Numbered from the stretch's first letter, positions 31,791 through 44,789 are shown. The stretch is DNA of 64,000 nucleotides from Endothia cerciana (GCA_026119935.1 JALRMH010000009.1:806001-870000); one strand, 5' to 3'. A program made the numbers and translations. The notes: generated by a model not told the origin, from the sequence alone.

Positions 31791-33823
31791 ATGAAAGCAC
31801 GACGGGCGGGTTGTGCAAGCGGATATATCGACGAGCATGATTGAGGGCTGGCAGAAGGCAGCCGGTACTACTACTGCATTGTTTGAGGTGTATTTGATAT
31901 TAGGGGCAGGGCGATGTGATCAATGGGCTGGTTTCTATGGCTACGGATTCTATGATACCATACCATCTTCTTCGTGTTGTGCTGTCGAATCCAGAAACTC
32001 TCTCTGTGACTTGAGGAAAGTGAGCGTACCTGGTGGACAATACTTCAAAGTAAGCATTTTAGGATGGAGCGCGATGATCCCTGATACTTCTTCTATAAGC
32101 GTTAGGCGCAATGCATAAACCAGCGAGCAGTGTGACTTGCCAACTGCCTCACAACCCCTTCCACCTATTTGAAGGCCAGCCTCCATGTAATTCTGGTTGA
32201 TCGCTTTGACTGTCTCTGCAACATGCTCAAACTCCGCCACCACCATGAGGGCGCAGGCGTGGACTTGAGCCGCCCACCCGCGTCCAGCTACTAATGTGGT
32301 CAGCTAGCTAATTTAGTAGCAACCCGCAGCGTCCGGAGGGCTAGACAAAAGTTGCTATAGATTGAACACTTGAGATCGGGGGTCTGAATGGGTGCGGCTT
32401 GGGACGGTGGGACAGGACAGTAGGGGGGGGGGGGGGAGGGGATTCAAGTACTGGTCCGGGCAGGCTGAGAGGCAAATCCCAGGCAGCCCGTTTGCAGTTG
32501 AGGAGATTTTGCTAGCCTCCGACGTGTGTCTTGTCTCTGGGAGGGCTCAAAGCATCCGTCGCCACGAGTCCTCGTCCTTAAGTCCCGCCCTCAGAAGTCA
32601 TGCGTACAGCCTCCTTGATGTATGAGCAAGCCATAGTAGATTATCCTGCGTGGCTATCTTGCTTATATAATCACCTGGCTCCAACCAACGACAACCCCCA
32701 CCGTTTTACTACAAAGCCTCTAGACATGACCCTCGGGATGAGACTCGGACCCTTGGCTGACGACGTGCTGCTGCAATAGGGGACTTGCGCAAGATGAATT
32801 AGGCGAGGCACGACGGGGGTGGTGCCGCTGCCTGTCCGCCCGCTGGGGGCGTGTTGTGTCCGGCAGCACCCACAAAGAAGCCTCTGAGGCGGTTCACAAC
32901 GCGGTGTTCCCCTCCCATGTTCTTCCTGATGGGGCCCAACCCTTATGAGTACCTGCGACGGATGCGATGGGAGCGTGTCCTGCTGAGGATATGCAGCTGC
33001 GGATAATGGTCCGTCTGCCGGCACGGCCGTCTGAAAGACGATACCAGTATCCAAACTAGCACCACCGAGGCTGCCACCGAGGCTGCCACCTCGTTTGTAA
33101 TACACCTCCTCTGCCCTTCAGGTGCCGCTGGCTAACTCGTAGGGCTAGAGAGCGGCGGCATATCAATACACCATGCCCAGGACGAGCCAGCATCACCCGT
33201 CGTCCGTCTCTAGCTGCCAAACGTTCCCCTTGCGATTGGAAAGTAATCCTCATGTGAAAATGCTGAATTTCACGACATCTTGACGCCCTGCGATCTGCCA
33301 TTTCTCACGGGCGTCATCAGGCCGGTGCTTGAGCGGATTTCGAGGCCAAAGCCGAGAAGGAAAGAGAGAATGTCGACACGTGTGGTCTATAACATGAACA
33401 TTCGCCCCTGGAGAGTCGGCGTACCTGGCCTGAAGTATGGACTACGGGCTGTTAGTCGCTGGAATACGTCCTCGTTAATTGCTAGATACCAGCCAACGAC
33501 TCAAAAACCCAAGGTTGCCTTGTGTCTTCTTTCGGTCCTCACGAACACCTATATATAGCCATAATGCATCCGATACGGCCACGTGAAGACATATATAAGA
33601 TGAGCGACGACCGTCCGATCTCGACTATCCCTTGCGATACGCAATGACAAAGCCTGATTACCTCCAGAATGTGGTTATATATGTTCAGTGTTGACGCCTC
33701 TGCGGTCACAGAGTACTTGCTACACCATAGAGTCCAAAAATTTCGAATGATGACCATGATGCTTCCCATCTTGCACGGCCATGAGACACTGCGAGGCGGT
33801 CCCCACCAGCCTCGTTGACGAAC
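31791..33823. other. convergent gene-free stretch
   Basis: About 2 kb between frq and the GH17 gene. The first part is presumably the frq 3' UTR. A run of 14 G lies at 32423-32436 and a short doubled ccaccgaggctg unit near 33062-33085. No gene is supported. In Neurospora an antisense frq transcript (qrf) starts downstream of frq, so a minus-strand promoter could lie here, but I see no specific signal. Confidence 0.45.
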
Positions 33824-35095
33824 TTATGCAGAAGGAGCATCGACAGTTCCTATTCCCCAGTACTGCTCCGCAAAGAACGTCGCCTCCGCCGCCGTCTTCC
33901 ACCGATCGTTGAACGCAGAGAACAACACCATATCCTCCGGGTTACTCGCGAATGCCTTCTGGATGCTGCTGATAGCAGACGCCTGATTGTCGACGCCGGG
34001 GATGGCCTGGGAGTTCGCGGAGCCCTGCCATGGCCAGCCGGACTCGGTCACGCGCACCCGTGCAGATGGGTTTCCTAGCTTGGTTCGCAGGGCTTGCACC
34101 ATGTTCAGGACAAACGTCCCCGCCGAGCTCGCAGGTGTGTTGGGGTCGAAGAACGGATGGATGTTGACCGCACAGTAGTCGCTTGCCGAACACAACTCCG
34201 GGTGCGCCAGCGCCGCAACAAACGTGTCCACTGTCACCACGGGGCCGGTCCAGCCCGCGTACGAGAGGATCTGTCGGGCGCTTGACAGTGCATCGAGGAT
34301 CTGTTGGGGAGACGCCTGCCCATTGTTCACAAGTTCGTTGCCGATACTCACAGTGTCTACGTTGGACCAGTCGCTGTTGATGCCGCTGGTAAGGGTGGCG
34401 ATCTGGTCGCCAAGGTTGTCAAGGCTGAAGATGCCGTACATGACACGGAGGCTGTTCGCCTTGGCGGCTGCGTAGACGTTTGGAATCTGGTTGCAGTCCA
34501 CCCCGTAGACGCGGACCATGCCGTAAGTCTTGCCGAGAACACCGAAGTCTGACATGATTTGGCTGGCGGATTTGCAGCTGCCGTCTGCATTGTAGGGGGC
34601 GTAGGCCACGCCAAAAAGGCCCCTTCCCGTGGCGCGAGTGGCAAGTGGGTCGACGCCAGTGAGGTCTTCGTTGCGTACGTTCGAGTCCTCAGAGGGAGAC
34701 GCACTGACCAAGCCTTCTACCGCAGCCTTGGCCGAAGGCTGAACAGCACCAGCGCCGATCGTCGAGGAAGAAGCACGTCTCTGCAGCAGATCCTCCGCCA
34801 GAGAAGTGTCCGTCGGAGGGACGAGAGCAATGGTGGCTGTCGCAGTGCTGACAGGGTTACCACTGCCGTCGGTGAACACAATGATCTCAGGGATGATCGT
34901 CATCTCCGTGCGCGAGTTGTCCGTAATCGTCAATGTCTGGCCCCCCGTGCTGATGGACCGGGCAAACAGGTTGGTGCTGCCAGGGTGGCCATGAGCATGG
35001 TGGACAGGACGCCAGCCGCGGTAATGGTGGTACTGCGCCAGGGCAGCAGTGGCGGCGAAGGAGAGGAGGTTGACCAGGACCTTGGCCGTTCGCAT
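33824..35095 (-). CDS. secreted GH17 cell-wall beta-1,3-glucanase-like protein
   Basis: Single exon read leftward, 423 residues, from ATG 35095 (the frame extends upstream without ATG). A signal peptide (MRTAKVLVNLLSFAATAALA) is followed by a His/Gly/Thr-rich variable region of about 130 residues, then the GH17 barrel from GRGLFGVAYAPYNADGSCKS. VSIGNELVNN carries the predicted acid/base Glu and RVTESGWPW the predicted nucleophile Glu; VRVYGVDCNQIPNVYAAAK and VNIHPFFDPN are typical of the fungal Scw4/Scw10/BtgE branch. Such enzymes sit in the wall and remodel beta-1,3-glucan, either by hydrolysis or by transglycosylation. The position near the FKS glucan synthase (3.7 kb away) is probably chance. 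No GPI signal is visible at the C-terminus. Confidence 0.95.
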   Translation of the reverse strand: MRTAKVLVNLLSFAATAALAQYHHYRGWRPVHHAHGHPGSTNLFARSISTGGQTLTITDNSRTEMTIIPEIIVFTDGSGNPVSTATATIALVPPTDTSLAEDLLQRRASSSTIGAGAVQPSAKAAVEGLVSASPSEDSNVRNEDLTGVDPLATRATGRGLFGVAYAPYNADGSCKSASQIMSDFGVLGKTYGMVRVYGVDCNQIPNVYAAAKANSLRVMYGIFSLDNLGDQIATLTSGINSDWSNVDTVSIGNELVNNGQASPQQILDALSSARQILSYAGWTGPVVTVDTFVAALAHPELCSASDYCAVNIHPFFDPNTPASSAGTFVLNMVQALRTKLGNPSARVRVTESGWPWQGSANSQAIPGVDNQASAISSIQKAFASNPEDMVLFSAFNDRWKTAAEATFFAEQYWGIGTVDAPSA

Positions 35096-35956
35096 GTCGA
35101 AGCCGATTGGGTGGTGAGGTGAAGAGAATTTTGTAAACTGGTCAGTTCGGGCCGGGTTCAAGTCTGCGGTGCCGTAGTGGTGTGGAATGGAGCATGGGGA
35201 GACAGAGGTGATGCATCCTCAGACGAGGTCAGCGCTGCCCTCTTTTGATCCTCGGAGCCTCGCGGGTTGTTCCTGCCAGACTCGCGGCCGAGACTTCTCA
35301 TTCTGCGCCTTAACTGCCATGGCTACCGTCATGGCTTCTCGTGGACGAGGCTCAGAGAGAAGGCGTGCTACCCCCACAGGAACACATGGCCACGACTCGT
35401 TCACTTGCTGGCCATCTAGACCCCCGACGCCACCAGGCACTAGAACACGGCGCCCCGTGACTTGCTGGGCAGGCCGAGGACTTTCTGCGCCGCGTTCAGC
35501 TCCTGCGGTTGGTGAATATCAAATGCCGTGGCAACAGGTCCAGAGAGGGCGGAACGGCCGGCCATTTCCTCACGTGCAGCGCCTCTTACACGCGAGACCG
35601 AGACAGCATCGACTAGATCATGTCGGGAAGCGTACGACCCAAGGGGGCAGGGGGGCAGGTTGTCGCCTGACCGGTTAGAATGGGACCTGTCTCATATTAA
35701 CCATTAAAAAATAGCTTAAGTCTCGCAAAAATGCCCAAGCCGCCCATGACATACAAAGTCGTCGGCCCACCTCCAACAGAGAGGGCCCGCATCCAGCCTC
35801 GGAAGCCTCGATAGGTCGGTCGTATCCGTGACCATCCACCGTTCATAGACACCACCATGTTTGTGAACGCCTCCCCTGCCGGGTCCTCGTATGTGAAGAT
35901 CATACGTCTATTGGTATATACACAAACAAGTCATGCGTGCCTCAGGGGAAAGGAAA
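35096..35956. other. intergenic
   Basis: About 860 bases between the GH17 start and the LCB1 stop. It should hold the GH17 promoter and the LCB1 3' UTR. No gene is seen. Confidence 0.5.
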
Positions 35957-37728
35957 TCATGCAGTAGGCAGTGCCAACTTGCTACTCGTCTTCCTCGTCA
36001 TGACCTTCGTGATGGCGTGGCGGATGATAATGCCCGCCTTCTCGATCTCCTTCTTGGACAGGCCCGAGGTAACGCAGACCTTGAGTTTTGGCTGTGCCCC
36101 ACCACCACCGACGCTCTTGTTGATCAGCGTCGTCTTCAGCCTTGTGATCATCACGCCGTTTGTGAGAGCCTGTAATGGTACTTAGCCAGCGTTCAGAAGA
36201 TTTCGACGCAGCATCGGGGTCGGACATACCTCATCAACACACTCCTGCAGAACCCGGTCCTGGTCCTCTAGAGACATCCGCCTAGCCTGCACAACGTTCG
36301 GCTTGATCGCCAACAGTAGGATGGGATTCTCCGGTGCGCTCGTGCACATGACCCAATCGCTCCGGGGGTCCAGCTGCGCCCTCATGGTGCGGATATTCTC
36401 ACGAAGCGTGTTCAGCACCTCGGGGTTGTTCTGAAGGATACTGATCGTCTCGCTGGCAGTGACGGCCGACATCGCGGGAAGGGCGGCGGAGTAGCAGTAC
36501 GCGGACGAGGTGATACGCTGGTGGCCCACGACGTCCTTGGAACCCGCGCAGAAGCCGCCGCCGGCGCAGAGAGACGCGGCGAGGGACCCGATGATCATGT
36601 CTACCTGGGAGGGGTCGACGTTCTGCGCCTCGGTGACGCCGCGGCCGGTCCGGCCGAGGACGCCAAGGGACCAGGACTCGTCGAGGATGATGCGGAACTT
36701 GTACTTCTCCTTCAACTCGATCTGGCCAGCGACGTCAGCCATCAGTTCCACGCCGGCGACCGGCCGTGTAGGGGAGGGAGGGGAGATGCTTTCGCGCCTA
36801 CCATTCTTGGAAGATCGACAGAGTCACCCGTGACCTCGGACAGACCCTCGGCCACGATGAACCTTCTCGTCAGCCTCTTCTGCTTAGCCTGCTCCTGTGC
36901 GACCTGCTTCATGGCCTCCTCAAGACCATCCATGTCTCCGCGGTCGTACCACTTGACAGTACACCGGGCAAGCTCGAGGCCCTTACGGATGGAGTAATTG
37001 GCCATCCTATCCGTGACGATGACATCGCCTCTCTTGCAGAAAGTAGGTATGACGCTCGACATGACCGAGAAGCCCTGTGCGTAGAGGATGGCGGACTCGG
37101 TGCCCACATACGCCGCTATGTCCGACTCGGTCTTCAGGTGGACGTCCTGGGTGCCGTAGAAGTTGGGCGGGCCGCAGGGCCCAACGCCATAGGTTCGAAG
37201 GGTGGTGATGGCCTTCTCCTTGATCTGTTCGTTGGCATTGAAGTTGTAGAAGTTGTACGAGGCGAGGTTCGTGACTGTTCGGCCGCTGGCCAGTCGTGAC
37301 TTGGGACCGGTCGGTCTGTGTTGACGGGCAGGTGGTTAGCAATGGAGGAGAGCCCAGCCAACAAGCCATGGCCTCCTGCGCCCTGGTTAGACCTACCCAA
37401 CGATGACGGGCAACTTCTCCATCTCCATCTCCTCGAGGGCTGTCTGCTTGGCCACCAGGGGCTCGGGCTGCCACTCGTCGACGAGTTCCTCGACCTCATC
37501 CTCGCTCAGCTTGACGTAGTTGGACTCGTTGATGGGGTAGGAGGGCGACAAGAGGTAGCGGATGAAGAAGATGAGGAGAAACAGCTCGAAGACGGAACGG
37601 ACTGGGTCGTTCTGGTAGCTGGCCTGGACATATCGGATCAGGACGGCGGACCCTGGAACCTTCTGAAAGGTATGCGAGGCCTCATGTAGTAGGATGGTCA
37701 TCCGACCCTGGATCTCTACGAGATCCAT
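35957..37728 (-). CDS. LCB1: serine palmitoyltransferase subunit 1
   Basis: Four exons read leftward: 37728-37397, 37315-36802, 36721-36230, 36169-35957; 516 residues, all joins in frame. With Lcb2, Lcb1 condenses serine and palmitoyl-CoA to 3-ketosphinganine, the first step of sphingolipid synthesis, at the endoplasmic reticulum. A single membrane segment (about 43-61, VFELFLLIFFIRYLLSPSY) precedes the PLP-transferase fold. Visible landmarks are RTVTNLASYNFYNF, YGVGPCGPPNFYGT, the RIILDESWSLGVLGRTGRGV region and GSLAASLCAGGGFCAGSK. As known for Lcb1, the PLP-binding lysine of the catalytic Lcb2 partner is absent. A 13-bp repeat lies directly before the ATG. The second intron removes an open-looking stretch: without that splice, extra residues would separate PRM from IELKEKYKF. 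Confidence 0.95.
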
Positions 37729-38764
37729 GGCTGAGTCTGCTGGCTGAGTCTGCTGGCTGAGTCTGCTGGCTCAGGAGACAGCAGCAGGAGGACGAGGAGC
37801 AGGAGACAGGAGGACGAGGACGGGGACGAGGAAGCACGCTTGGTGATTGATCGCGCCTCAGCAGCTGCAAGGACGCACTCGTTTGTAACTTGACACGCTG
37901 CGCGCAGAAGGACGGGTGTGATGGGCAACGCAACAGGAGCAACCCCAAAGCGGATGGCGTGGAAGTTCCAAAGCGACTGCTGTGGACGTGATGCCGCCCG
38001 AGGAACTTTTTGAAAACGCACCGAGCGATCCGTTCGTCGTCAGTCAAGTCAGGGGGCACAGGGGCAGTTGCATTGGACGCCGCATTAGCCGACAGGGATC
38101 TCGTTCCTGCATCTTCCAGACCGCCTTACTACTATGGTACTGGGCACGTACATCCAGTGAGTGCATGCCATCCATGCCAGGCTTAGCGCTTGGTACAGGT
38201 TCCACAACCACACTCACCAACACCACACACACAACATGTCAGTCTGATTGAGCCACTGCAGACCACCACCAATCTCCTCACCAACACAGCATAAAAGAAG
38301 AGGGAGGAAGGAGAAAGAAAAGAAGGAGAGAGAGAGAGGGAAGAAAAAAAAAACCACCAAAAAAACCACCCAAGCTTAAACCCAAATCAGACGTGAGAGA
38401 AAAGAGAGAGAAAAAGGCGGGCCTTATCACTGCTTTACGAGGTCCGTCAGGCTGGGATATACCGAGACTGAAAATTAATTATGCCTATTCAACTCCATCC
38501 GTGGATGGCTGGTCGAGATAGAACAACCTCACGGAAGAAGCTAGAATGTGTGCTGAACCGAGACTTGTCTAAAGAACCATTTACCATGCTTTGTGTGACC
38601 CCTCCCGTGTAGTTTGCCGAACGAAATCAATACAGTTTGCTCCGCCCAGCCGTTTGGGCAAGAGTAGAAAGCAGCCAACACCTTTCCATGTGCGAAGCCT
38701 CCCCTTCCCGTTGTCCACCCTTCGTCCTCATCCCTTTTACGTTTATGATACATTCCACATCATC
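37729..38764. other. intergenic between LCB1 start and FKS stop
   Basis: About 1 kb. It holds the LCB1 leader and promoter and the 3' UTR of the FKS gene. A purine-rich stretch spans about 38300-38420. No gene is seen. Confidence 0.55.
37731..37769. repeat. 13-bp tandem repeat in LCB1 leader
   Basis: Three exact copies of ctgagtctgctgg, ending 2 bases from the LCB1 start codon. Confidence 0.92.
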
Positions 38765-41700
38765 TTAAAAGAGCTTCAACTTGGCGTTCGACGACGAAGA
38801 TGCCGTGGCCGAGGCCGAGGCCGTCACCGTCAGCAAGGCCCCAGAGTAGTCCGCCGCACCCGTACCGGTCTGCGTATGACCGATAGTATCGTTGTTGTTC
38901 TGGTCTGTGGGTTGCACCAGGTCGAAGCTGGAGAGCGCGTCATCGATCGAGCTTGGCACGTACTTGCCGACAATCGACGGGGCGACGAGCAGCACCAGGA
39001 AGAGCAGCAGCAGCGCGAAATAGAGAACCGCATAGCGGAACACTCTCTTTCTCCTCAGCTTCGATTGCTTCAAGGAGTAAATTGGTGGCCGGATTTGCCG
39101 ACTGTAGGTAGGACGTTAGCCTCTCTTGTCGTTGGATGAGCCCGCCGGCCCCGGAGGGAAGGGTTTGGGGGGGGGGGGGGCGGGGGTGGGGAAGGGTCCG
39201 GGCGGAAACGTACCTTGGCCGCAGCCAGAAGAGCATGATCGAGTGCAGCATGTCCACCTTGGGGATGAGGATGACTGGGCTCATCAGGAACAAGAGCGCA
39301 TGTCCCAAGATGAAGTCGCCAGCAAAGAAGCACAGCTCAGTGATCTTGCAGAGGAATTCACGGGCCGGTTGGGAAACTGTGTGCCAGCCCATTGAGTACC
39401 ACTTGCCCGTCCAGAAGGCAATGTTGGCCTGGTCAGTCTTCATCTCTCTTGTGAGGGCGAACGTGATGATCAGCTTCATGATGAAACGCTGGATGGCAAC
39501 CACCGCGATCATGCCGCTAATGGTCCGGGTGAAGTTAAAACCCTCGAGGAAGTACATGACCTCGAAGAAGACCAAGAGCATGATAACCGCGAGGGCGTGA
39601 GCGATTGCCGCCAGCACGCTGCCGAACTTCTTGCAACACATGCTCAGGAGGGGGCCCATGAGACATGCCATGAAGAACATGATCCCACACACCCCCGCAT
39701 TGATACCGATGGGTGCAAAAGCCACAATGGCCACTCGGAGCAGCGATGCGGTTGCCGTAGCTGAGGTATCGTTATCCTTCAAAACCCCTCCAGTGTTGTG
39801 GACGCCAGTCTGCGCATTGATGAACAAGTACGGGATAATAGTGACGATGGCCAGCATCAGCGGGCCTAGAACCTCGGCAAAAAACACATTCGTAATGTGC
39901 GCACGAGGCACGTCGGCCGACAGCTTGCCAGAAGGCTCGCCTACGACCTTTCGCTTGTAACCCGTAAGCCGGGTCCGAGACAAGCGGCAGTAAGAGATCC
40001 AGGAGGAGGCGTGCGAGACCGAATTGCCACGAGAAAGCCAGCGCAGGAATTCGCGGTAGTCGATGAAGAAATCGTTCCAGGCGAACTGATGAGGGTTGTA
40101 CAAGAACGGTGCAATACACAAGGCCAAGAGCGACATCCAGAAGTAGACCAGCGCAGCCTGCCAGATCGTCAAGGTGGCGAAAAGCAGCATCAACAGCATG
40201 CGGGAGCCGAAGTAGATGGAAGGGCCGGCAAAACGCGAGAACAGGATGCCGAAGGGGATGCGGGCAGTCGCGAAACCACGACCCGTACCGATATATCTGG
40301 CACCTCCGAAGGACAAGTTGTTGGACACCGAGTTGGCGTAGATCTGACAGACGAAGACTTCGAAGATGGGCGACAGGGAGCAAATCTGCTTGGCCAAACG
40401 GGTGGATGCGCGCAAGACTCCACGCTCCGTGAGCTCCTGGACGACCAGAGGCACGAAGGCAAGGAAAATAACAAAGATAATGGAGATGACGCAGCGCCAA
40501 ACCCAGTTTGTAAGCGCAACCGTGTTGGCACATCCAGTCGGGAGCAAAGGATCTGTGATAGGGACGTTGCTGTTGTACTCGCAAGGGATGGTCTCGTGCG
40601 TCAGCGACCCAAGGTTAATGAGGCAGATCATGAACAGATGGACTGAAAGCATGATGAACATGTTCTGCACGTGGAAACCCGCGTGGGCGTAGTAGAACGA
40701 GAGGAATCGATCCAGAGGGAGCTGGGTTCCGAGGTAGTAGTACTCTCGTGAGAGCAGTTGTTCACCCATACCGGTGCCGATCTTGGTGGTGAAGTTGAGA
40801 ATGGACCCGAACCCCAAATCACGACCTTTACCACACTGGAAGTATTCACAGTGCTTGATGCGGCCTCCACGCAGGACTGCGTTCATACCAGCATAGATGT
40901 CCTCGTTGAGATGCAGACCCTTTTGTGCCTTGGAGACACCACCTCGGGTGGTCATGAAGATGCCGTTGAGGAAGTCGGGGTGGCCATAATGAAGCTTGCC
41001 GCCAATCTGAGACAGCGTACGAGCGAAGAGGGTACCGAACGTTTGCTCCTTTCCGGCAGCAACATCACCGAGGATACCGATGTTCTCAGAGAAGATATAT
41101 TCACGGGCACCGAGAATGGCGACAGGGGCAGGAGTGTTGCTCTTGACACCAGGGGTGTAGGGCGAGACGTTGTCAGCCTTCATCTCCTCGAACTCGGCAA
41201 GGACGCTTCGAATCTTCAAGCACTCCTCCAGGTAGTTGTCCTGGTTGGCATCGATGAGCTGGATGTACTCGCCACGGTAGAAGATGATCGAGTGGTTCTG
41301 GTTATCGGACTTGCCGTCACCCAAGATGGGGTTGCCGGACAGCTGAATCCGGAACTTGGGCTTGCGCATGCCGTTCTCCATGATCTCGGAATGACCGTCG
41401 ATGAGCGCCGAGTACAGGCGTGGCTCCTCACCCTCGTTGGCAGGCGGCTCTTCATCAAGGTAGGCAATCTGGAGGTCGGGGTAAGCGCGCAGGAGGAATT
41501 CGGCATTTTCCATCTCCTCCTTCTTGAACTTGGCGTAACGCTGCATGGAGACGCAGATCTTGAACTTGCGACGGGCCATGCGCTCGAGCTCGCGCTCGAG
41601 CTTGTCAGAATTGCCACCAAACATCTGCACCACCTCCGGGTTCTCGACGCGATACAGCAACTTGATCGCACGACTGTAGTTCATGAAACCGGAGATTGTG

Positions 41701-44700
41701 CGGTACAGTGTCTGGAAACGAAGAGATGCCCAGATACGAGTTCGGAGCGTGTATTCGGGGGCAGACGACTTGAATCCGATGCAGTAGAAGGGGAGATCAT
41801 CGATCTTGCTCTTGGCCGTATCCTTCTCAGCCTTTTCCTCGTCACCGTTGTACTGTGCAGTCTCGTCAGACAGGATCTTGGTGTCCTTGACGAAGCAGTC
41901 CCACTCGTGAGGGTGAAGCTGCTTGAGGTATTCCAGCAGCGTCACGCGGGAGTACGGCTCATCCTCACGAATGATCTCTCGGAGAGACAACAGGATCTTC
42001 TCGCTGTAGTGAGGAATCAGGACGGTGAAGGTCGGCATGTTGTCGACCGGAAGCGGCTCAGGGATGGGCGTAGACAGGGACTGTGCGAAGAAAGAGATTC
42101 GACGCTCCGCCTCGCTTTGGCTGGGGAAGAACTCTGTCTTGAAAGAGTGGTCCTCCTGTGACACGAAGAAGGTGGGGGCGCGCAGTGTCCGCTTGCCCTC
42201 CTGTTCAGATGGCACCTGGTGGTAGAGGAGCTTTTGCACGTGGTCGATGGCCAGAAGATGTTCCCGGTACATGGAGATGACAATGGCGTTCCAGATCTGG
42301 GAAATGAGAACCTTGGGCTTGTACTTGATCTCCATGTCCGTGGTTGCCAGCACCTTGGAGTAGATACGCTTGGGAAGGCGAGAGTAGATGTTTCTCCAGG
42401 GCGTCCAGATGGAGGAACCAAGGTAGAAAGACCGAGCGATAGAGACGACAGCGTTCAACAGGACGTACCACAGATAGGTGTCCAGGAAGAAGAAACACAA
42501 GTCCGTCATTGTCATCAACGCGAGGGTGATCGACGGCTGGTACTTGCAGAGAGTGGCGCCGATGTACTTGTCACCCAGACAACTGCTAACGTCCATGATA
42601 TACAGGTAGCGTACCGGGTCACGGAATGACAGAGTCAAGAAGCCGTAGGACTCGCCAAACTTGCCACCGAAAACGACAGCCCAGAGACCGTAGGACATGG
42701 CTCTGTCATTGCCCTTGAGGTGGGGCCAGCTGGCAGTGAAAGTCTGACTGGCCACGTAACGACGGGACTTCTTGCTCACCAAGTAGCTGCCGAACAGCCC
42801 ACCGAGTGGCATAATGGCGAAGAACAGCACGGTGGCGACGGCGACGAAGAACTGCACAATACCGAGAACCAGCGAGATCGTCGAGTCCTGGTGGGCGTTG
42901 TAATCCGCCACTGTATCCTGTGGCAGGAAGACGTAGACGCCCGGGGCAACATTGAGGAGGAAGACCACGATCAGGAAGAGCAGGCGCTTGGTGAGATGCT
43001 GAGCTCCAGCCCACCTCCTGGGAACATACGCCCACTCGGCGAGGGTGGCCAAGATCTGAATTATAGACGCGATACCACCACCGAAACCGGCAATGGCCCA
43101 CTGGGCAGAAGCGGGGGGCTGTTGGTTGACCTGCTGTTCGTAGTTCGGGACCAGCAGCTCCGGCGCGTTGTGAGAGGTGAACATCCACCAGATGGACAGG
43201 TGGATGACCCAGATACGGTTGAAGTTGGTGAGCAGATGGAACCAGGAACGGGTCTCCTTGTATGTCTTGAAGAAGACCTTCTTCCAAGCCACGTCCTTGA
43301 GCTTCAGGTACCGCTCAGTCGGCGGTACGTCGACCAGCCTGGACTTGTCCTCCAGAACGATGCGCTCGATACCCTCGGGGTACCAGAAGAGCTGGTTGCA
43401 ATCATCATAGCCGATGATCTTGTGGTGGTCGCGCTCGCGGCGGACGTATACTCCATTCAGGATCTCGTAGCCCTGGTCTCTGCAGTACTGGTATAGAGGC
43501 GTGATACAATTGTTCAGGAAGGTGTACTCGGGCACGGGCTCCACGGAGTTCTGGCAGGCCGGAGAGTTCAAGTAGTCGTCTGCGCACTTGAAGACGAAGC
43601 AGAGACACTCGGGCATGAAACGGACCTGATTGGCCTCGCCCCAGCACAGCAGGTAGAGACCAAGCTGTCTCACGCGGTCATGCTGTGACATGCGGTTCAT
43701 CCTGGTCTTCCAGCGGAACTCGGCGGCCTCGAGAGAGTTGTCGCCCTCGAGATCCTCGAGCGTCTGCTCCTCCTCGGCACCCTTGTTCTTCTTCTTGCTG
43801 GCCTTCTTCTTCGACTTGGAGCCTTTCATATTGGCGAACCCAACAGCATCGTCAAGGTCGAGATGCGCAGCAAAGTACCACTTCCGGTAGTTTGCGTTGT
43901 CCCCACCAATGTAGTCAGCGTGCAGGGAAAGCAGAGCCTGGTTCGGGGTCATGCGGGAGGCTCGCGAGTCGAGCAGCGTCATGAGGTGATCATACATGTT
44001 GCGCATGCTATCCCTCTGGAAGCCGAACTTGTTGGTGAGGTCAATAAAGATGTCCTCGATCTCCTCCTTGGAAAGAGGTATCTGGGCATCAGACGTCCAG
44101 GCAGGGTAGGGTTCCCGAGAGCGCTGGCCGGCGGGGAGGACGTTGCCGTAGTCCATGGCATAGTTGGGAGTGGAGGCACCTGATGAGCGGTTGCCGCCGT
44201 ATGAGATCTGTGAGGAGGGCGGGCGATAGCCGCGGCCACCTTGGCCATCTTGATAACCACTGTACCGCTCGTCGCCCCGGCCGTAGTAGTCCATATCGGC
44301 AGCGCGCGCCATGTCAGACCTCATGGTGAAGTCGCTAAAGGTCTCGGAATCCTCCTCGGAGCCTCCGCGGCGCTGGCCACCGGCGCCGTAGCCGCCCTGG
44401 TCGTATCCTTGCTCATAATAACCGTCCTGGTAGTAGCCCTCCTGCTGCTCGTGACCTTCGTAGTAGCCACCGTCCTGGTGGTAGGGGTTGCTGGCGTCGG
44501 CATTGTAGTAGCCCCTGGGGAAAAGACACCATGTCAGCACGACGCGTGGAGGCAGGGCAGGGCAGGGCAGGGCAGGGCAGGGCAGGGCAGGGCAGGTCAG
44601 GGTAGTAGTGAGAACATACGATTCGTCATAGTAGCCATCGTGGCCCTCTGCATGAGCGCCCCCGTGCGCATCGTAGCCATTCTGGTCATAGTACTGGCCT

Positions 44701-44789
44701 TGTTCGTTGTCATAGTAGGAATCAGTGTTCCCCTGCTGATGATGGCCGTAGCCATCATCATACTCCTGATGGTTCGGATACCCCGACAT
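38765..44789 (-). CDS. FKS1: 1,3-beta-glucan synthase catalytic subunit (FKS, GT48)
   Basis: Three exons read leftward: 44789-44620, 44514-39214, 39101-38765; 1935 residues. It is a plasma-membrane enzyme making the main wall polymer, beta-1,3-glucan, from UDP-glucose, under Rho1 control. The N-terminus is Tyr/Gly/Gln-rich and disordered (about 1-200). The FKS1-type domain follows (LCWGEANQVRFMPECLCFVF), then a first membrane block from about residue 500, a large cytosolic catalytic part (DDLPFYCIGFKSSAPEYTLR, MQRYAKFKKEEMENAEFLLR, RTLSQIGGKLHYGHPDFLNG) and a second membrane block. FLTLSFRDP (about 682-690) corresponds to the segment known in other fungi as hot spot 1, and DFFIDYREFLRWLSRG to hot spot 2. 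Intron 1 (105 nt) is in phase and stop-free and carries a CCCTG-type microsatellite. The last intron (112 nt) carries 14 C in the sense strand. Confidence 0.98.
44551..44595. repeat. (GGCAG)9 microsatellite in FKS intron 1
   Basis: Nine exact pentanucleotide copies, then one degenerate copy. The plus strand has many spaced GGG runs with G-quadruplex potential. Confidence 0.97.

Noticed and set aside
40758..42161. 467-codon plus-strand frame over FKS
   Set aside because: Antisense shadow of FKS; no independent features.
33824..44789. GH17, LCB1 and FKS as a functional wall-synthesis cluster
   Set aside because: They are ordinary single-copy genes, LCB1 is not a wall enzyme, and fungal housekeeping genes are commonly interspersed; adjacency alone is not evidence.
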